Below, piece after piece: positions 23,674 to 31,403 of a DNA stretch of 33,597 bases. Numbering within the stretch: position 1 is the first letter of the stretch; the number at the start of each line of letters is the position of its first letter. A program made the translations under genes and the position numbers. The notes under the pieces are model-generated. The model was not told the DNA's origin. It worked only from the letters and a program-made list of their open reading frames with translations, and made no database searches. The DNA is from an uncultured Prevotella sp. (lineage in GTDB: Bacteria; Bacteroidota; Bacteroidia; Bacteroidales; Bacteroidaceae): contig USSA01000013.1 in the NCBI GenBank assembly GCA_900557255.1, positions 1 to 33,597 on the forward strand, read 5' to 3'.

Positions 23674-24777
23674 ATGAGAAGAATATATTGGGTCGGTACT
23701 AGAGAATCTGATATCAAAACTGAATCATTATTTTATGGGAGTATAACTCGCTATGGTATTGATTCGGAAAAAAACACATCTTTTGTTAACAATAATTTTA
23801 CTGATTCGTATGATAATTTCCTATTGAATATTCTGAATGAAAAGCTAAATATTAGCCAAGATAATTATTTTATGTTTTCAAATCAGATAAACGCCTATAA
23901 ATTTGGGCAACAAATATATGAACATTCTATTTGTATCAATAAATTATCGATTGTAGAATCTTTAAATAACAAGATGTTTTTCAGGCAATTTATAAACCAA
24001 ACAGTTAACACGCCTCCATCAATTGCTATGAATATTTCTAATTATGTAGATTATAATTTTGTAAGATCTTTGTTTAATAATAATTATTCTGAATTCGTTG
24101 TACAAATATTGAATAGTGGTGGTGGAATTGGCAATATTTTATTTACTGAAAATGATGATGCTTCTGTATTGTCAAATTTAGAGCAACCAGTATTAATTAC
24201 GCCATATCTAAAAAACGCTTTGCCAATTAATGTGCACATTGCAGTATCACATACTAATGTTTTTATTTTTCCACCATCCATTCAAATAATTTCTGATTTA
24301 TTTAATTATTGTGGATCGGATTTTATTAAATGCTCTGAACTTGAAAATAATGTAAAAAGAAAACTATATACAGAATGCCAAAAATTAGGGGAAAAGATTC
24401 AGTCAATTGGCGCAATTGGAGTGTTTGGCGTCGATTTATTACTATATAATGATAAGCTGTTTTTTATTGAATGTAATTATAGATATCAAGGATCTTCATT
24501 TATTCTTAATAGAATACTATTAGAAAATGGTCTTCCATCAATATTTGAAATTCATTATTTATCTTTTAAAGACGAAATAAAAAATTTGCCAAATGATTTA
24601 TATAATATTAAATCAAATTACAGCAGATTTAGAAGAACTAAATCAAACTATAATATTAAACTACCTACGCCGAGAGAAATTGTTGCTGATGGAAATGATA
24701 TCAATAACAGTTTAAGGAATGGCTATATTCATTATGAATTGTTTGACACTTCTATCTATGATTGTTTTGAGAAATAA
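23674..24777 (+). CDS. ATP-grasp domain protein
   Basis: 367 residues. An N-terminal pre-ATP-grasp part (to ~90) is followed by the ATP-grasp fold: 'INKLSIVESLNNKMFFRQFI', the glycine loop NSGGGIGN at 147-154, LITPYL, and the metal-binding end GVFGVDLLLYNDKLFFIECN with Asp253, Glu266 and Asn268. These enzymes use ATP to join a carboxylate to an amine or similar nucleophile. The substrate is unknown. I start it at ATG 23674 (AAGG eight bases upstream) rather than the in-frame GTG at 23665. Its 3' end overlaps the convergent pentapeptide-repeat gene by 26 bases. The left repeat and terminator lie directly upstream, and no convincing promoter is present, so in the orientation shown it may be silent. 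Confidence 0.8.
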   Translation: MRRIYWVGTRESDIKTESLFYGSITRYGIDSEKNTSFVNNNFTDSYDNFLLNILNEKLNISQDNYFMFSNQINAYKFGQQIYEHSICINKLSIVESLNNKMFFRQFINQTVNTPPSIAMNISNYVDYNFVRSLFNNNYSEFVVQILNSGGGIGNILFTENDDASVLSNLEQPVLITPYLKNALPINVHIAVSHTNVFIFPPSIQIISDLFNYCGSDFIKCSELENNVKRKLYTECQKLGEKIQSIGAIGVFGVDLLLYNDKLFFIECNYRYQGSSFILNRILLENGLPSIFEIHYLSFKDEIKNLPNDLYNIKSNYSRFRRTKSNYNIKLPTPREIVADGNDINNSLRNGYIHYELFDTSIYDCFEK

Positions 24778-26224
24778 TTAATGAGTAATCCTTATTAATT
24801 TGTTCAGATGCAGAAGAAATGATTTTTCCTCTAAAGTCTTTGATTATTTTTGCTTGCTCCGATTTTTCTGTATTTTCAATTAGTGAAGTAAAGTAATCAA
24901 ATTGGTTATTTAATGATTCTATATATGATTTATTGCTTTTTTCAATATAATCTTGTATTTCTGGAGATATAGTTTTGTTGCTTTTTAATCGTTTTGAAAT
25001 ATATGAATAAATAAATCCAGAAACAGTTATAAGATCAGCTGTTAATCCTATACAAGTCAAACATATTTCAAACGGAGAATTGTGACTTAGCTGATATGAT
25101 GTAGTAATTTTTGAAGGAGCTGCAATCAATATAATTGAATCAATATCTTCACATAATTTGCTAACTTCATCAAAATCATCTTCTTTTAATGAGGTATTAA
25201 TTGTAATTTCCAACTTTCCTTTGCTTTCATTTTGTAATACTGTTCCTTTTAAATTATAGGATTGTTTCAATAATAGAGGAAATATATTGCTATTCTTTTG
25301 TTTATTAATTGATTCGTCTACTGAACTTAATATTTTTTGTATATCAGTTATTGATAAAATATCATAAAATTGTCCAATTTTACAAAAATTGCCTATCATT
25401 CGTATATCGTTTTTTAATAAAGATTTTTCAATTCCAACCATAATGCACGAATACGCAATATCGTGCTGATTTTTAGCATAATATAGACTTACTAAAGGGA
25501 AATATTCCTCTAATTTTGTAAAGTATACAATGCTGTCATCTATACTATCAAGATAATCACTAAAAGGAATAGGTGATAAATTGTTTCTTCCAACAAACAA
25601 TTTATTAGGAATATTTAAATTTTTAAATATTCCTATAATGTATGGCAATTGAAAGTATGAAATACAGCTATTTTCGAAAGTACAATTGTCCATTGTACAG
25701 AATTCTATATTTAAATTTCTCATATTACAATTATTAAATTTACAATTCGACAGATATGCCTCATCAAACATAGTTGAGCGAATTAAACAGTTATCAAATT
25801 CACAATTTTCCATATAACAATTACTAAAATAAGTGCTACGGATTTCGTTGTTAATAAAATGCACGTTTTCAAGATATGAATGTGAAAAGTTAGAATTATT
25901 AATATAAAGATTGTTTGAAAAAACCAATTCAATTAGTGTGCTTTGTTCCATATATAATGACTCAATTTTACAATTATTCATAAATACTACATTTTCAATG
26001 ACCGAACCTGTGAAACTAGTATGATCAAAAACTGCGTTTTCAAATTTACACTTTTTTAAATTTGACCTTTTTAAACTATGTCCATAGTAATTTCCAGAAT
26101 ATGATTTTTGATTTGGAGCCCAAATAATATTGTTATTACAGGCTTTACTTGTTGTGGAGTTGAGTTTGTTGAAAATGTCATCACTTTTTTCTTTTGAAAA
26201 CTTTGGTATATAGTAATTTTTCAT
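24752..26224 (-). CDS. Membrane-anchored pentapeptide-repeat protein
   Basis: 490 residues. From about 50 to 190 there are pentapeptide-like repeats with a strong Cys/Phe/Asn flavour (CKFENAVFDHTSF, CEFDNCLIRSTMF, CKFNNCNMRN, CTFENSC), which should form a quadrilateral beta-helix. A mixed helical region follows, then one hydrophobic segment at ~385-410 (FEICLTCIGLTADLITVSGF...) that looks like a membrane anchor, and a charged helical tail of 80 residues. It is transcribed from the promoter at 26296-26324, across the right-hand repeat. The gene overlaps the end of the ATP-grasp gene. The function is unknown; the repeat core may be a scaffold or a target for its ATP-grasp neighbour. Confidence 0.8.
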   Translation of the reverse strand: MKNYYIPKFSKEKSDDIFNKLNSTTSKACNNNIIWAPNQKSYSGNYYGHSLKRSNLKKCKFENAVFDHTSFTGSVIENVVFMNNCKIESLYMEQSTLIELVFSNNLYINNSNFSHSYLENVHFINNEIRSTYFSNCYMENCEFDNCLIRSTMFDEAYLSNCKFNNCNMRNLNIEFCTMDNCTFENSCISYFQLPYIIGIFKNLNIPNKLFVGRNNLSPIPFSDYLDSIDDSIVYFTKLEEYFPLVSLYYAKNQHDIAYSCIMVGIEKSLLKNDIRMIGNFCKIGQFYDILSITDIQKILSSVDESINKQKNSNIFPLLLKQSYNLKGTVLQNESKGKLEITINTSLKEDDFDEVSKLCEDIDSIILIAAPSKITTSYQLSHNSPFEICLTCIGLTADLITVSGFIYSYISKRLKSNKTISPEIQDYIEKSNKSYIESLNNQFDYFTSLIENTEKSEQAKIIKDFRGKIISSASEQINKDYSLIISQNNHR

Positions 26225-26250
26225 AATAATTAATCTCCATTTTCCACCAA

Positions 26251-26275
26251 TATGATAACAATTAGTTATCCTTTA
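26251..26275. repeat. 25-bp inverted repeat, right copy
   Basis: Exact inverted copy of 23631-23655, between the pentapeptide gene's start (27 bases away) and its promoter. Confidence 0.9.
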
Positions 26276-26295
26276 CTTATATTTCCCTTTACACT

Positions 26296-26324
26296 CTAAT
26301 AGCATATTTTTTACAATTTGTCAA
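26296..26324 (-). promoter_or_regulatory. Promoter facing into the inverted segment
   Basis: Minus strand TTGACA (26324-26319), 17 bases, TATTAG (26301-26296) with a TGC extended -10. Transcription would start near 26289, outside the right repeat, and read into whichever gene lies next to it. Confidence 0.65.
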
Positions 26325-26451
26325 TAGAAAACGAAAAAATGCACATTATACGTGGAAAAGTGCATAAATATTGTAAAAAAGAGCAGAATGTTATCGACTT
26401 TTGAGTGCCAAGCAATCATAATTAAAACAGATAAATTTCGGAGGTTTAATT

Positions 26452-27357
26452 ATGATTGATATTGAAAAAGAAGCACAGAATTATCTTACTGTTTGCAGCG
26501 ACTCAAAAGGTCTGAGTGCCCTGACAATAAAAGCATACAAAATCGATTTGAAACAGTTTTGCCTGTATATGAAAATGAGGGACTGCTTTGATAAAAACGA
26601 GCTGAGTGCATATATAAATTCACTTCATCAGCATTACAAACCGAAAACCGCCAAGCGCAAAATCGCCTGCTTAAAGGCGTTTTATCGGTATATGGAGATT
26701 GAGGAGATTATCGAAATAAATCCGTTTCATAAAATTACGCTAAAGTACAAGGAGCCGATTACTCTTCCAAAAACAATCCCGATTGCGACCGTAAAGGATA
26801 TATTAAGATATTCGTATTTCCGACTCGACAGTGCACAAAGCAGCTATCAATACAAGTCCGCACTTAGGAATGTTATTATCATAGAGTTGTTGTTTTCAAC
26901 CGGAATGAGAGTGTCGGAGGTGAGCAATCTAAAAAGAAAAAGCCTCGAACTTCAAAGCAACACGATTTACATTTCCGGGAAGGGTTCCAAGGAACGCATA
27001 ATGTGTATTGCCAATGATAAAGTTTCGAGGCTTTTGAAAGAATATATTGAAATTTGCGGTTCGGATAATGACTGGGTTTTTGTCAATAAATTAGGCAACA
27101 GGTATTCCGAGCAATCCGTAAGAAGTATGATAAACGATTATGCCGAAGCGGCAGGGTCGGGGCTGCATATTACTCCGCATATGTTCAGGCACACTTTCGC
27201 AACTGCTCTTATGGACGAGAATGTCAACATCAGATACATCCAACAGCTGCTTGGGCACAGCTCGATTACAACAACGCAGATTTACACTCACATCAGCACG
27301 AACAAAATCCGTCACATCCTTGAGGAAAATCATCCGAGAAATAAGATGAGTTTATAG
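26452..27357 (+). CDS. Tyrosine recombinase (XerC/D-like)
   Basis: 301 residues, complete. The N-terminal SAM-like DNA-binding domain (LSALTIKAYKIDLKQFCLYM) is followed by the catalytic domain with Arg153 (GMRVSE), the GKGSKER lysine, His243-x2-Arg246 (HMFRHT), His269 (LGHSS) and nucleophile Tyr278 (IYTHI). All active-site residues are present. GGAGG is eight bases before ATG. It starts 177 bases outside the right copy of the 25-bp inverted repeat and reads away from it. Stand-alone recombinases of this size next to inverted repeats commonly invert DNA; a core Xer role is less likely in this mobile context. Confidence 0.88.
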   Translation: MIDIEKEAQNYLTVCSDSKGLSALTIKAYKIDLKQFCLYMKMRDCFDKNELSAYINSLHQHYKPKTAKRKIACLKAFYRYMEIEEIIEINPFHKITLKYKEPITLPKTIPIATVKDILRYSYFRLDSAQSSYQYKSALRNVIIIELLFSTGMRVSEVSNLKRKSLELQSNTIYISGKGSKERIMCIANDKVSRLLKEYIEICGSDNDWVFVNKLGNRYSEQSVRSMINDYAEAAGSGLHITPHMFRHTFATALMDENVNIRYIQQLLGHSSITTTQIYTHISTNKIRHILEENHPRNKMSL

Positions 27358-27397
27358 GAAATGGTTGAACTTTTGATTTTATAATTGTGTGAGGCTT

Positions 27398-27418
27398 TGG
27401 CAGCGGTATGAGAACCTG
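27398..27418 (+). repeat. 21-bp direct repeat, left end (candidate attL)
   Basis: TGGCAGCGGTATGAGAACCT plus G, repeated exactly at 33543-33563. Flanking bases differ. It lies 41 bases after the tyrosine recombinase stop. Confidence 0.75.
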
Positions 27419-27425
27419 TCAAGTC

Positions 27426-27452
27426 ACGGGTTTAACAGCATCTTAAACCCGT
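27426..27452 (+). terminator. Hairpin beside the left end repeat
   Basis: Perfect ACGGGTTTAA/TTAAACCCGT arms with a seven-base loop, lacking a U-run. It could end the tyrosine recombinase transcript from the left or the SIR2 transcript from the right. Nothing else is seen between 27453 and 27605. Confidence 0.5.
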
Positions 27453-27605
27453 AATAAGTATTCTTCGAATCCTTAATTATTTGTAAATTGTAAAGAAATA
27501 ACTACTTTTGTATTTATGCGTGCGGCGCTGAACTCTCGTTAATAAAAACAACGATACATTTATATAATTTAATGCAAAAAACATGTGATATATATTATTC
27601 TCCAA

Positions 27606-30101
27606 CTATTTTATCATATCATAATAAGAATCAACGTCTTTTTTCATTTTATTTCTTTCTTGCCGATATTTATTCTGAATTTGATCATACTGATCAGCGT
27701 ATAAAACTTTTTTATCCTTTGATTCAGAATAAATATTCAGTAATTTATAGGGATAAGACAAATAAAAACTATCATTTCCTAAGAATCGCTTTATATCAGC
27801 TATAATTTCGTTTATGCTTTCAGTATTTGAAGGGTATTGTAATCCTATTCCTAATCTCTTTATGTGTTGTAAAGAAAGAGCTAGAATTAATCTGCTTTTT
27901 ATCGCTTGAATAAAGTCTGTTGATTTCTCTTCTGTAAGTTCATCTAGCGAACGCTGGGAATAATCGTATGCAGTCACAAAATCTTTTTTTATAAAATAAT
28001 ATAAAGCACATACATAATATGTGTGTCCCATTATTTTATCAAATCCTTCAGGTAAATTCTCCTTACTATCTATTATGAATATTATTTGGGATGGATCTTT
28101 AGTTTTATGAAGTACCAATTCAAGTTCTGCTTGCACATTTAATGAACTGCAAAAATCTCTATTACAGGTATCCAATATTTTTGAACGAATATTATTTGCA
28201 AAAAGAACATATTCATAGGCGCTATCATATAGTTCAACATCTCGGCATAATAATCCTATATTAAATAATGCAGTAGCCCATGATGCATCTATATCATCCT
28301 GTATCTTTTTATCGTTTCGTAAAATTTTAGTGTATACTTCCTTCGTTCTAGCAGCATCTAAATAAATATTAATGGCTTCATAAGGAGAAAGCAACTTCAA
28401 TATTGTAGCATGCAAATCTAACGACCTAGCATATAATTGGAGATTTTCCCCATAATCTATCTTCAATTTTAAATCTAAAGATATTGATTCTAACGCTTTT
28501 TTAAGATCGCCAATATTAGCATAGGCTAATGCTAAATTGTAATGACATTTCGCAAGAAAAAGCATTTCGCTTTGTTCTTTTGGACCATTATCATTCACTA
28601 ATTGAATTGCTGTTTCTAAATGTTTTTTTCCTATTTCGCTTTCGTTGTAATAATAAGAAAAAGCACCAATAGAATTCAACAGTCTAGTTCTATTATGGTA
28701 ATTTATCTTTTCTCCAAAATAATCTTCTAATTCTATTGCAAGAGTATATATCGGGCGAATGTCCGAAAAACTCATTCCATTTCTATATTGTAATTTATTT
28801 ATTAGTGCAATTGCGTTATTATTAATTTCCTCCGATGATAAATGTTTCATCCATTTGTTATTTGTATTATTTTGTGATAAATTATGTTTGATTGACCACT
28901 GTTTTTTTAATAAATCATTTATAGATTTTCCTTTTAAACACTGTTCCGCAAATTGTTGCTTATAACATTTCTTTATATCATCTTTTTCATCAAAATCGCC
29001 CAAATCAATATACATATCAAATATAGAAAGTAAAACATTATAGTATGTATCTGATTCTGATAAAGAGGATATCTTCTCCTTTAAAATATGCGCATATTCA
29101 ATTGATGACGGAGAAAAAATATCATCCAATAGCTTTGGAAAAAAGTGTGCAGTATTATAAAACGACTCTTTTACAATAGAGACAATAGTATTAGATGTTA
29201 TTTTATCAGAAATTTCATCTAATATATTTTCTATTTGCTTCATAAAAAGATTTTCTTCTGCTAAATATCTCAACAATTTTCGAATTGAATCGTATTCACC
29301 ATCAGGGAAATATATTGGATCAATTCCTAATTGTGTAAATCGACGAGAACGCATAATTCTTTTGTTTTCATTTTCAATCCATGGAACAATTGCGAAGTGA
29401 GAAATTCTTTCATCTTTTTTCACACAGTCAAGAAGAATATCTAGTGTTCTATCAGATTCTAAACTACAACCAACAAACAGCAACTTTTTTGCAGTAAAAA
29501 GTTTTTTCAAATACCTTGGTAATGGTTTATTTCTAGGCGAAGACTTTCCATAAAATTTATCGTATTGTTCTGTTGTAAGAATAAAAGATGATGTTTCCTC
29601 AATTGAACCATGTATCTTCAACAAACATCTATCATTATTTTGTATCGCCGCATCCATTTGTCCTTTTAAGCATGGAAGTAATGGCTTTAATGGGGAAGTA
29701 TTTATATTTTGTCGAGAAGCTTCTTCCAGGATTGTATCGTAATTAGTAGTAACAATTAAATTAGAAAATGATGATGTTAAAATATAAGGAGTATCTGTAA
29801 GTGAAATTTTGGCATTTTGAAATACTTCTCCTATTTTTTGCATAATCATATGTTGATTGCCTGTAACTTCAACTATTCTATCCGCATAAGCAAAACAATC
29901 ACCAGAATTATGCATTTGTTTAATTTCATTTACAGTAAAATAATCTTTCGCTATTATATCCAACATATCAATCCAAGAGTATAACCCACACTCTATTGAA
30001 ACACCAGCTCCAACAAAAGGGATTATATTTTCTCTTTGGTTACGAATATTATTTAATTTATTGTAATTTTCTTTATAATGTATCAATTCATATATATTCA
30101 T
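27606..30101 (-). CDS. SIR2-domain protein with TPR repeats (defence-type)
   Basis: 831 residues. The N-terminal SIR2-like domain keeps the NAD-site signatures: FVGAGVS at 29-35, TTNYD at 118-122 (Asn120), KIHGS at 162-166 (His164) and VGCSLESDRT at 210-219. From about 400 onwards there are helical TPR-like repeats (ETAIQLVNDNGPKEQSEMLF, LALAYANIGDLKKALESISL). SIR2 fused to a large helical sensor is the layout of several anti-phage NAD-degrading proteins, where infection is sensed by the C-terminal part and the cell is depleted of NAD. This role is inferred; the phage trigger is unknown. AAGGAAAG lies seven bases before ATG. It follows the HNH-like gene with a 112-base gap. Confidence 0.8.
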   Translation of the reverse strand: MNIYELIHYKENYNKLNNIRNQRENIIPFVGAGVSIECGLYSWIDMLDIIAKDYFTVNEIKQMHNSGDCFAYADRIVEVTGNQHMIMQKIGEVFQNAKISLTDTPYILTSSFSNLIVTTNYDTILEEASRQNINTSPLKPLLPCLKGQMDAAIQNNDRCLLKIHGSIEETSSFILTTEQYDKFYGKSSPRNKPLPRYLKKLFTAKKLLFVGCSLESDRTLDILLDCVKKDERISHFAIVPWIENENKRIMRSRRFTQLGIDPIYFPDGEYDSIRKLLRYLAEENLFMKQIENILDEISDKITSNTIVSIVKESFYNTAHFFPKLLDDIFSPSSIEYAHILKEKISSLSESDTYYNVLLSIFDMYIDLGDFDEKDDIKKCYKQQFAEQCLKGKSINDLLKKQWSIKHNLSQNNTNNKWMKHLSSEEINNNAIALINKLQYRNGMSFSDIRPIYTLAIELEDYFGEKINYHNRTRLLNSIGAFSYYYNESEIGKKHLETAIQLVNDNGPKEQSEMLFLAKCHYNLALAYANIGDLKKALESISLDLKLKIDYGENLQLYARSLDLHATILKLLSPYEAINIYLDAARTKEVYTKILRNDKKIQDDIDASWATALFNIGLLCRDVELYDSAYEYVLFANNIRSKILDTCNRDFCSSLNVQAELELVLHKTKDPSQIIFIIDSKENLPEGFDKIMGHTYYVCALYYFIKKDFVTAYDYSQRSLDELTEEKSTDFIQAIKSRLILALSLQHIKRLGIGLQYPSNTESINEIIADIKRFLGNDSFYLSYPYKLLNIYSESKDKKVLYADQYDQIQNKYRQERNKMKKDVDSYYDMIK

Positions 30102-30213
30102 TTTAACTTTCCTTATATAATTAGTCTTATACTAGCGAAGCTAATCAGATACTTAAAATTTATACATTCAACATTTCAGCGTTTAACATTCTGTTTATAA
30201 AAGATGTTAAAAT

Positions 30214-31296
30214 CTAGTCTTCAAATTTCACTGAATAATCTCTTGATAAAAGATTAGGTATACAAAAATCTCTTCTTAAATCATAATCTTTTACTGCATT
30301 TTTTAGACTTTTCTGTGGGGCAGTGGTCATTAAATCTTGTAATATTTTTGCTGGTTCTTGCAGTTCTCTTATTATATCATCATCCAATAACTTTGATAAA
30401 TAGTAGTCCTCTGCATACAAAAAGATAATACGATTAATAATTTCCAATCGTTTTTCCTGTGTTGCTTCCGATAAAAACTTTTCAAACTTTTCATATCGTG
30501 TGCATTTATCATTTAAGAATAGAATTACAGCAGTGGATTGCTTTAAAGGAAAAACCGCTATATGCAGATATTCAACTTTGTAAGAACTATGATAGTTATA
30601 ATTGTCATTTATTGTTTCTCCGTTAACTCCTGTAACAAGAGCGATCATACCTTGAAAAGCTATCGGTACAGTAAAATCCAACTTATCATATGATATTATT
30701 TTCAAGTATTTTTTAGGAGATGACAAATTCTCTTTTGCAGTATTGAAAATTTCATAGCATTCTTTTATATCCAATTTTCTTGCTTCAATTTGTGAATCAA
30801 ACATCTTATTAATAAAAATAGATAAAAACGGAGATTTCTCTTTCATCACTTGTTTCATTGCTTTATACATTTCAAGTTCTGTTTCATGTTTATAAATGTC
30901 TCTCAAAGATGTTTTCAGTGCTATTTGATTTAAAACCGTTTCCGTTGGAACAGATTCATATGCTTCTGTATTTTCATAATTTTGAAATACCTTGCCGTCA
31001 CAGGATCTACAAATAAGATGGAATATACCTGCATCTTTAATTCCGGAATTTTTTTTTAGAAAATCAGAATCAATTAATGTATTAAATGAATTAAGCTTTC
31101 CATTCCAAGCAATATTTTTGAGACAAAATTGAGGAATAATATGTGAATCACAAAATCCACCCTCTTTGTCACATAGCAAACATTTATCATGTCTTGATTT
31201 TTTTCGTGCATCTTTTATCTGGCCATTAATTATCTTACGAAGCTCAATTATTTGATCGTCTGAAAAGCCATCACTACTCATTTCTATTCTATTCAT
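30214..31296 (-). CDS. HNH-like zinc protein next to SIR2
   Basis: 360 residues from the ATG at 31296 (GGAG nine bases upstream); an earlier in-frame start at 31362 has no site. Near the N-terminus is a zinc-finger/HNH-like motif: CLLC (Cys39, Cys42), CDSHIIP (Cys49, His52) and CRSC (Cys96, Cys99), as in many bacterial HNH-type proteins. The remaining ~250 residues are unassigned, with a beta-rich centre (IAVFPLKQSTAVILFLND). It may be a nuclease or a DNA-binding partner of the SIR2 protein. The catalytic second His-Asn of a classic HNH is not evident. Confidence 0.65.
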   Translation of the reverse strand: MNRIEMSSDGFSDDQIIELRKIINGQIKDARKKSRHDKCLLCDKEGGFCDSHIIPQFCLKNIAWNGKLNSFNTLIDSDFLKKNSGIKDAGIFHLICRSCDGKVFQNYENTEAYESVPTETVLNQIALKTSLRDIYKHETELEMYKAMKQVMKEKSPFLSIFINKMFDSQIEARKLDIKECYEIFNTAKENLSSPKKYLKIISYDKLDFTVPIAFQGMIALVTGVNGETINDNYNYHSSYKVEYLHIAVFPLKQSTAVILFLNDKCTRYEKFEKFLSEATQEKRLEIINRIIFLYAEDYYLSKLLDDDIIRELQEPAKILQDLMTTAPQKSLKNAVKDYDLRRDFCIPNLLSRDYSVKFED

Positions 31297-31403
31297 AAAT
31301 ATAACTCCACAATTAAATCTATATAAATAAATTTTATCATAAAATTCTATCACTTGCAACATTCAAAGAAATATTACATATATCCAAATGTGGAAAGCGA
31401 GAT

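Larger units (their letters stand above)
23631..26275. other. Candidate invertible two-gene segment
   Basis: 2.65 kb bounded by the perfect 25-bp inverted repeats and filled by two convergent genes (ATP-grasp and pentapeptide repeat). Outside the left end is a terminator and no clear promoter; outside the right end is a good promoter pointing in. A tyrosine recombinase gene starts 177 bases beyond the right repeat. Inversion would place the ATP-grasp gene behind the right-hand promoter and the pentapeptide gene behind the terminator. Alternatively both repeats are operators for one regulator. See the first finding. Confidence 0.5.

Noticed and set aside
24752..26224. Repeated Cys/Phe/Asn text considered as a CRISPR-like or DNA tandem repeat
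   Set aside because: The periodicity is at protein level (five residues) and the DNA copies differ; no spaced identical repeats are present.
27398..27418. 21-bp repeat as target duplication of the tyrosine recombinase
   Set aside because: Both copies bracket the serine recombinase and its cargo, while the tyrosine recombinase lies outside the interval.
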